Shown: positions 45,541 to 46,868 of the stretch, piece after piece
Layout of the letters: each line of letters starts with the position of its first letter
How positions within the stretch are numbered: position 1 is the first letter of the stretch
Assembly (NCBI GenBank): GCA_031258155.1
Contig: JAIRNH010000029.1
Location: 1 to 46,868 of the forward strand
Length of the DNA stretch: 46,868 nucleotides
Reading direction: 5' to 3'
From: Helicobacteraceae bacterium
GTDB taxonomy: Bacteria; Campylobacterota; Campylobacteria; Campylobacterales; SZUA-545
Program-made: the position numbers and the translations under genes
The notes under the pieces: generated by a model
What the model was told of the DNA's origin: nothing
Seen by the model: only the letters and a program-made list of their open reading frames with translations
The model's database searches: none

Positions 45541-46868
45541 ATGTTGGTAAAGCATAAATTGTTGATAGTATTGTCGCTCAGCGTAGCGAGCCTAATCATC
45601 GTCGCTTCTATAGGCGTAAAGATCGCCTTAGACAATCTTAGCGCTTTGGAGCAAATACAAAACGTCAGGCTACAAAAAGTCATTGAAATGATGGAGTTCG
45701 ACGTGGACGTTAAGGATTTGGTGCAACGCTCGTATCAGATCGTCAGCGTCTCGCGTTTGAATTACGACACGCAGCTTGATGAGCTGCGAACGCTTAGCTC
45801 TATTGTGCGTCAATCGCTTGAACACGCCGATAAAGCGCTTAACAAATACGTATCCATAGAGCCGGTCTCCGGCGGTCTTAAAGGCGATTGGGACAAACTG
45901 ATCGCCACGTTTACGAGTTGGTCGCTCCAAGATCGCGATATAGCGCAAAAGATCGACGCGGCGCTTAAACGCCCAAGCGAAGCCGCGCTCCAAGCGATAT
46001 ACGCCGAAATTGTGAGCGGCAATCTAAAACGTAGGAATACGACGCAGGACGTGATCGGCTTGATCACGAAGTTTATCGAAGCGAACGAAAAGCTCGCGCA
46101 CGATTCCGTCGCCGAAGCGACAGAGCAAACCACCTTTATGATGACGGCTCTTGTCGCGGCGACGGCGATCATTATCGGAATTATCATCGCTTTTATTTAT
46201 TCGCTATACGCGTCGGTGGTTAAACCGATCGGACGCGCTAAGGACGTAGTCGTTCAAGTCGCCGAAGGGCGCGATCTTAAACTGCGAGTTAATTACAGTT
46301 CCAAAGACGAGATAGGCGCGATGGTGAGCGCCTTTGATCGCATGATGCAGACGGTGCAGGATTCGGTCGTAACTATTAGGCAAAAAGTAGATTTAGTCAA
46401 TAAAGAGATAGCGAGTTTTTCCGAGGCGGCTGAAAACGTCGCGCAAGGCTCGCAAGCGCAAAGCTACGCCACCTCTTCTATGGCTGCCGGTATCGAGCAG
46501 ATGAGCGTAAGCGTAAGCTCGGTTTCGGAGAACGCCAATAGCGCTCAAAAGATGGCGCAAGCGGCTGGCGCGGGGTCTGAACAAGGTAGCCGCGCGATTG
46601 AACAAACCGCCGACGAGATGCGATCTATGGTGGAGATCGTGGCGCAAACGTCGAGCGTTATTCAGGCTTTGGGCGAGGAATCAAGACAGATTAGTACCGT
46701 CGTTCAGGTAATAAAAGACGTAGCCGATCAGACTAACCTTTTGGCGCTAAACGCCGCGATCGAAGCGGCTAGAGCGGGCGATCAGGGCAGGGGATTTGCC
46801 GTCGTCGCCGACGAAGTGCGCAAACTAGCCGAAAGAACCGCCAAGTCGATCGACGATATTACCGCTAT
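45541..46868 (+). CDS. Methyl-accepting chemotaxis protein (3-prime end outside the window)
   Basis: The frame is open from ATG 45541 to the end of the window (442 codons and two bases), so the C-terminus is missing. It has a membrane helix (about 7-30), a periplasmic helical sensor with no PAS or Cache pattern (about 31-195), a second membrane helix (about 198-220), a HAMP domain ([20 protein letters not shown], then [14 protein letters not shown]) and the start of the signalling domain with the conserved hairpin tip [45 protein letters not shown] precedes the start. The ligand is unknown; a four-helix-bundle type is likely. Confidence 0.92.
   Translation, partial: MLVKHKLLIVLSLSVASLIIVASIGVKIALDNLSALEQIQNVRLQKVIEMMEFDVDVKDLVQRSYQIVSVSRLNYDTQLDELRTLSSIVRQSLEHADKALNKYVSIEPVSGGLKGDWDKLIATFTSWSLQDRDIAQKIDAALKRPSEAALQAIYAEIVSGNLKRRNTTQDVIGLITKFIEANEKLAHDSVAEATEQTTFMMTALVAATAIIIGIIIAFIYSLYASVVKPIGRAKDVVVQVAEGRDLKLRVNYSSKDEIGAMVSAFDRMMQTVQDSVVTIRQKVDLVNKEIASFSEAAENVAQGSQAQSYATSSMAAGIEQMSVSVSSVSENANSAQKMAQAAGAGSEQGSRAIEQTADEMRSMVEIVAQTSSVIQALGEESRQISTVVQVIKDVADQTNLLALNAAIEAARAGDQGRGFAVVADEVRKLAERTAKSIDDITA

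Overview
The window is a chromosomal segment of a Campylobacterota (epsilonproteobacterial) organism with unusually balanced-to-high GC. The assignment rests on the block nudix hydrolase (rppH-like), lysC, hobA, holB, folP with hemW next to it. As I recall, this matches Helicobacter pylori gene order, and HobA is a DnaA partner known only from this phylum. Pseudaminic acid genes, a phase-variable poly-G tract in a surface glycan gene and a large lipo-oligosaccharide locus also fit.

Layout. 1-433: end of a partial reading frame with an in-frame 144-bp tandem duplication, then a terminator. 434-3373 (minus): porin, a membrane-anchored degenerate Mrr-type nuclease-fold protein, ThiS with a C-terminal extension, and an outer-membrane barrel. 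3523-9641 (plus): a 1380-residue beta-propeller/ASH/PKD surface protein, glycogen synthase and a DksA-family factor. 9757-15484 (plus): pseF-pseG-pseI-waaF, a GT4 and a polysaccharide deacetylase, mostly with overlapping ends. 15481-19585 (minus): a DUF6165-like protein, GT9, GT4 and two duplicated GT2 genes. 19671-20549 (plus): one GT-A-type transferase. 20546-31927 (minus): a compact ten-gene operon with two sulfatase-fold envelope enzymes, GT4, GT2, O-antigen ligase/polymerase, rmlA, rmlC, rmlB, a DegT aminotransferase and a rhamnosyltransferase-like protein. 31976-36117 (plus): GT9, kpsF/kdsD, kdsA and a kdsB-kdsC gene fusion. 36118-37157: about 1 kb without a gene, holding an island of inverted 20-bp repeats. 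37158-41140 (minus): folP, holB, hobA, lysC and a nudix hydrolase. 41242-46868 (plus): hemW, a stand-alone Hpt protein, purL and a chemoreceptor cut by the window end, with a small unrecognised minus-strand gene between the last two.

How it works together. About 27 kb from pseF to kdsBC encodes cell-surface glycan assembly. It makes CMP-pseudaminic acid (later steps), CMP-Kdo and a dTDP-6-deoxy sugar, probably aminated at C4. The heptosyltransferases and many glycosyltransferases build core and O-chain, and the WaaL/Wzy-like membrane protein acts late. The G16 tract at codons 19-24 of that membrane protein is the clearest regulatory signal in the window: one base gained or lost gives a stop codon at once.

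I see no CRISPR array, prophage, insertion sequence, rRNA or tRNA. The observations most worth following are the poly-G switch, the KdsB-KdsC fusion, the rml set with an aminotransferase where rmlD would be expected, the repeat island, the ThiS extension, the 5-prime tandem repeat with repeated in-frame stops, and frequent GCGATCGC octamers.
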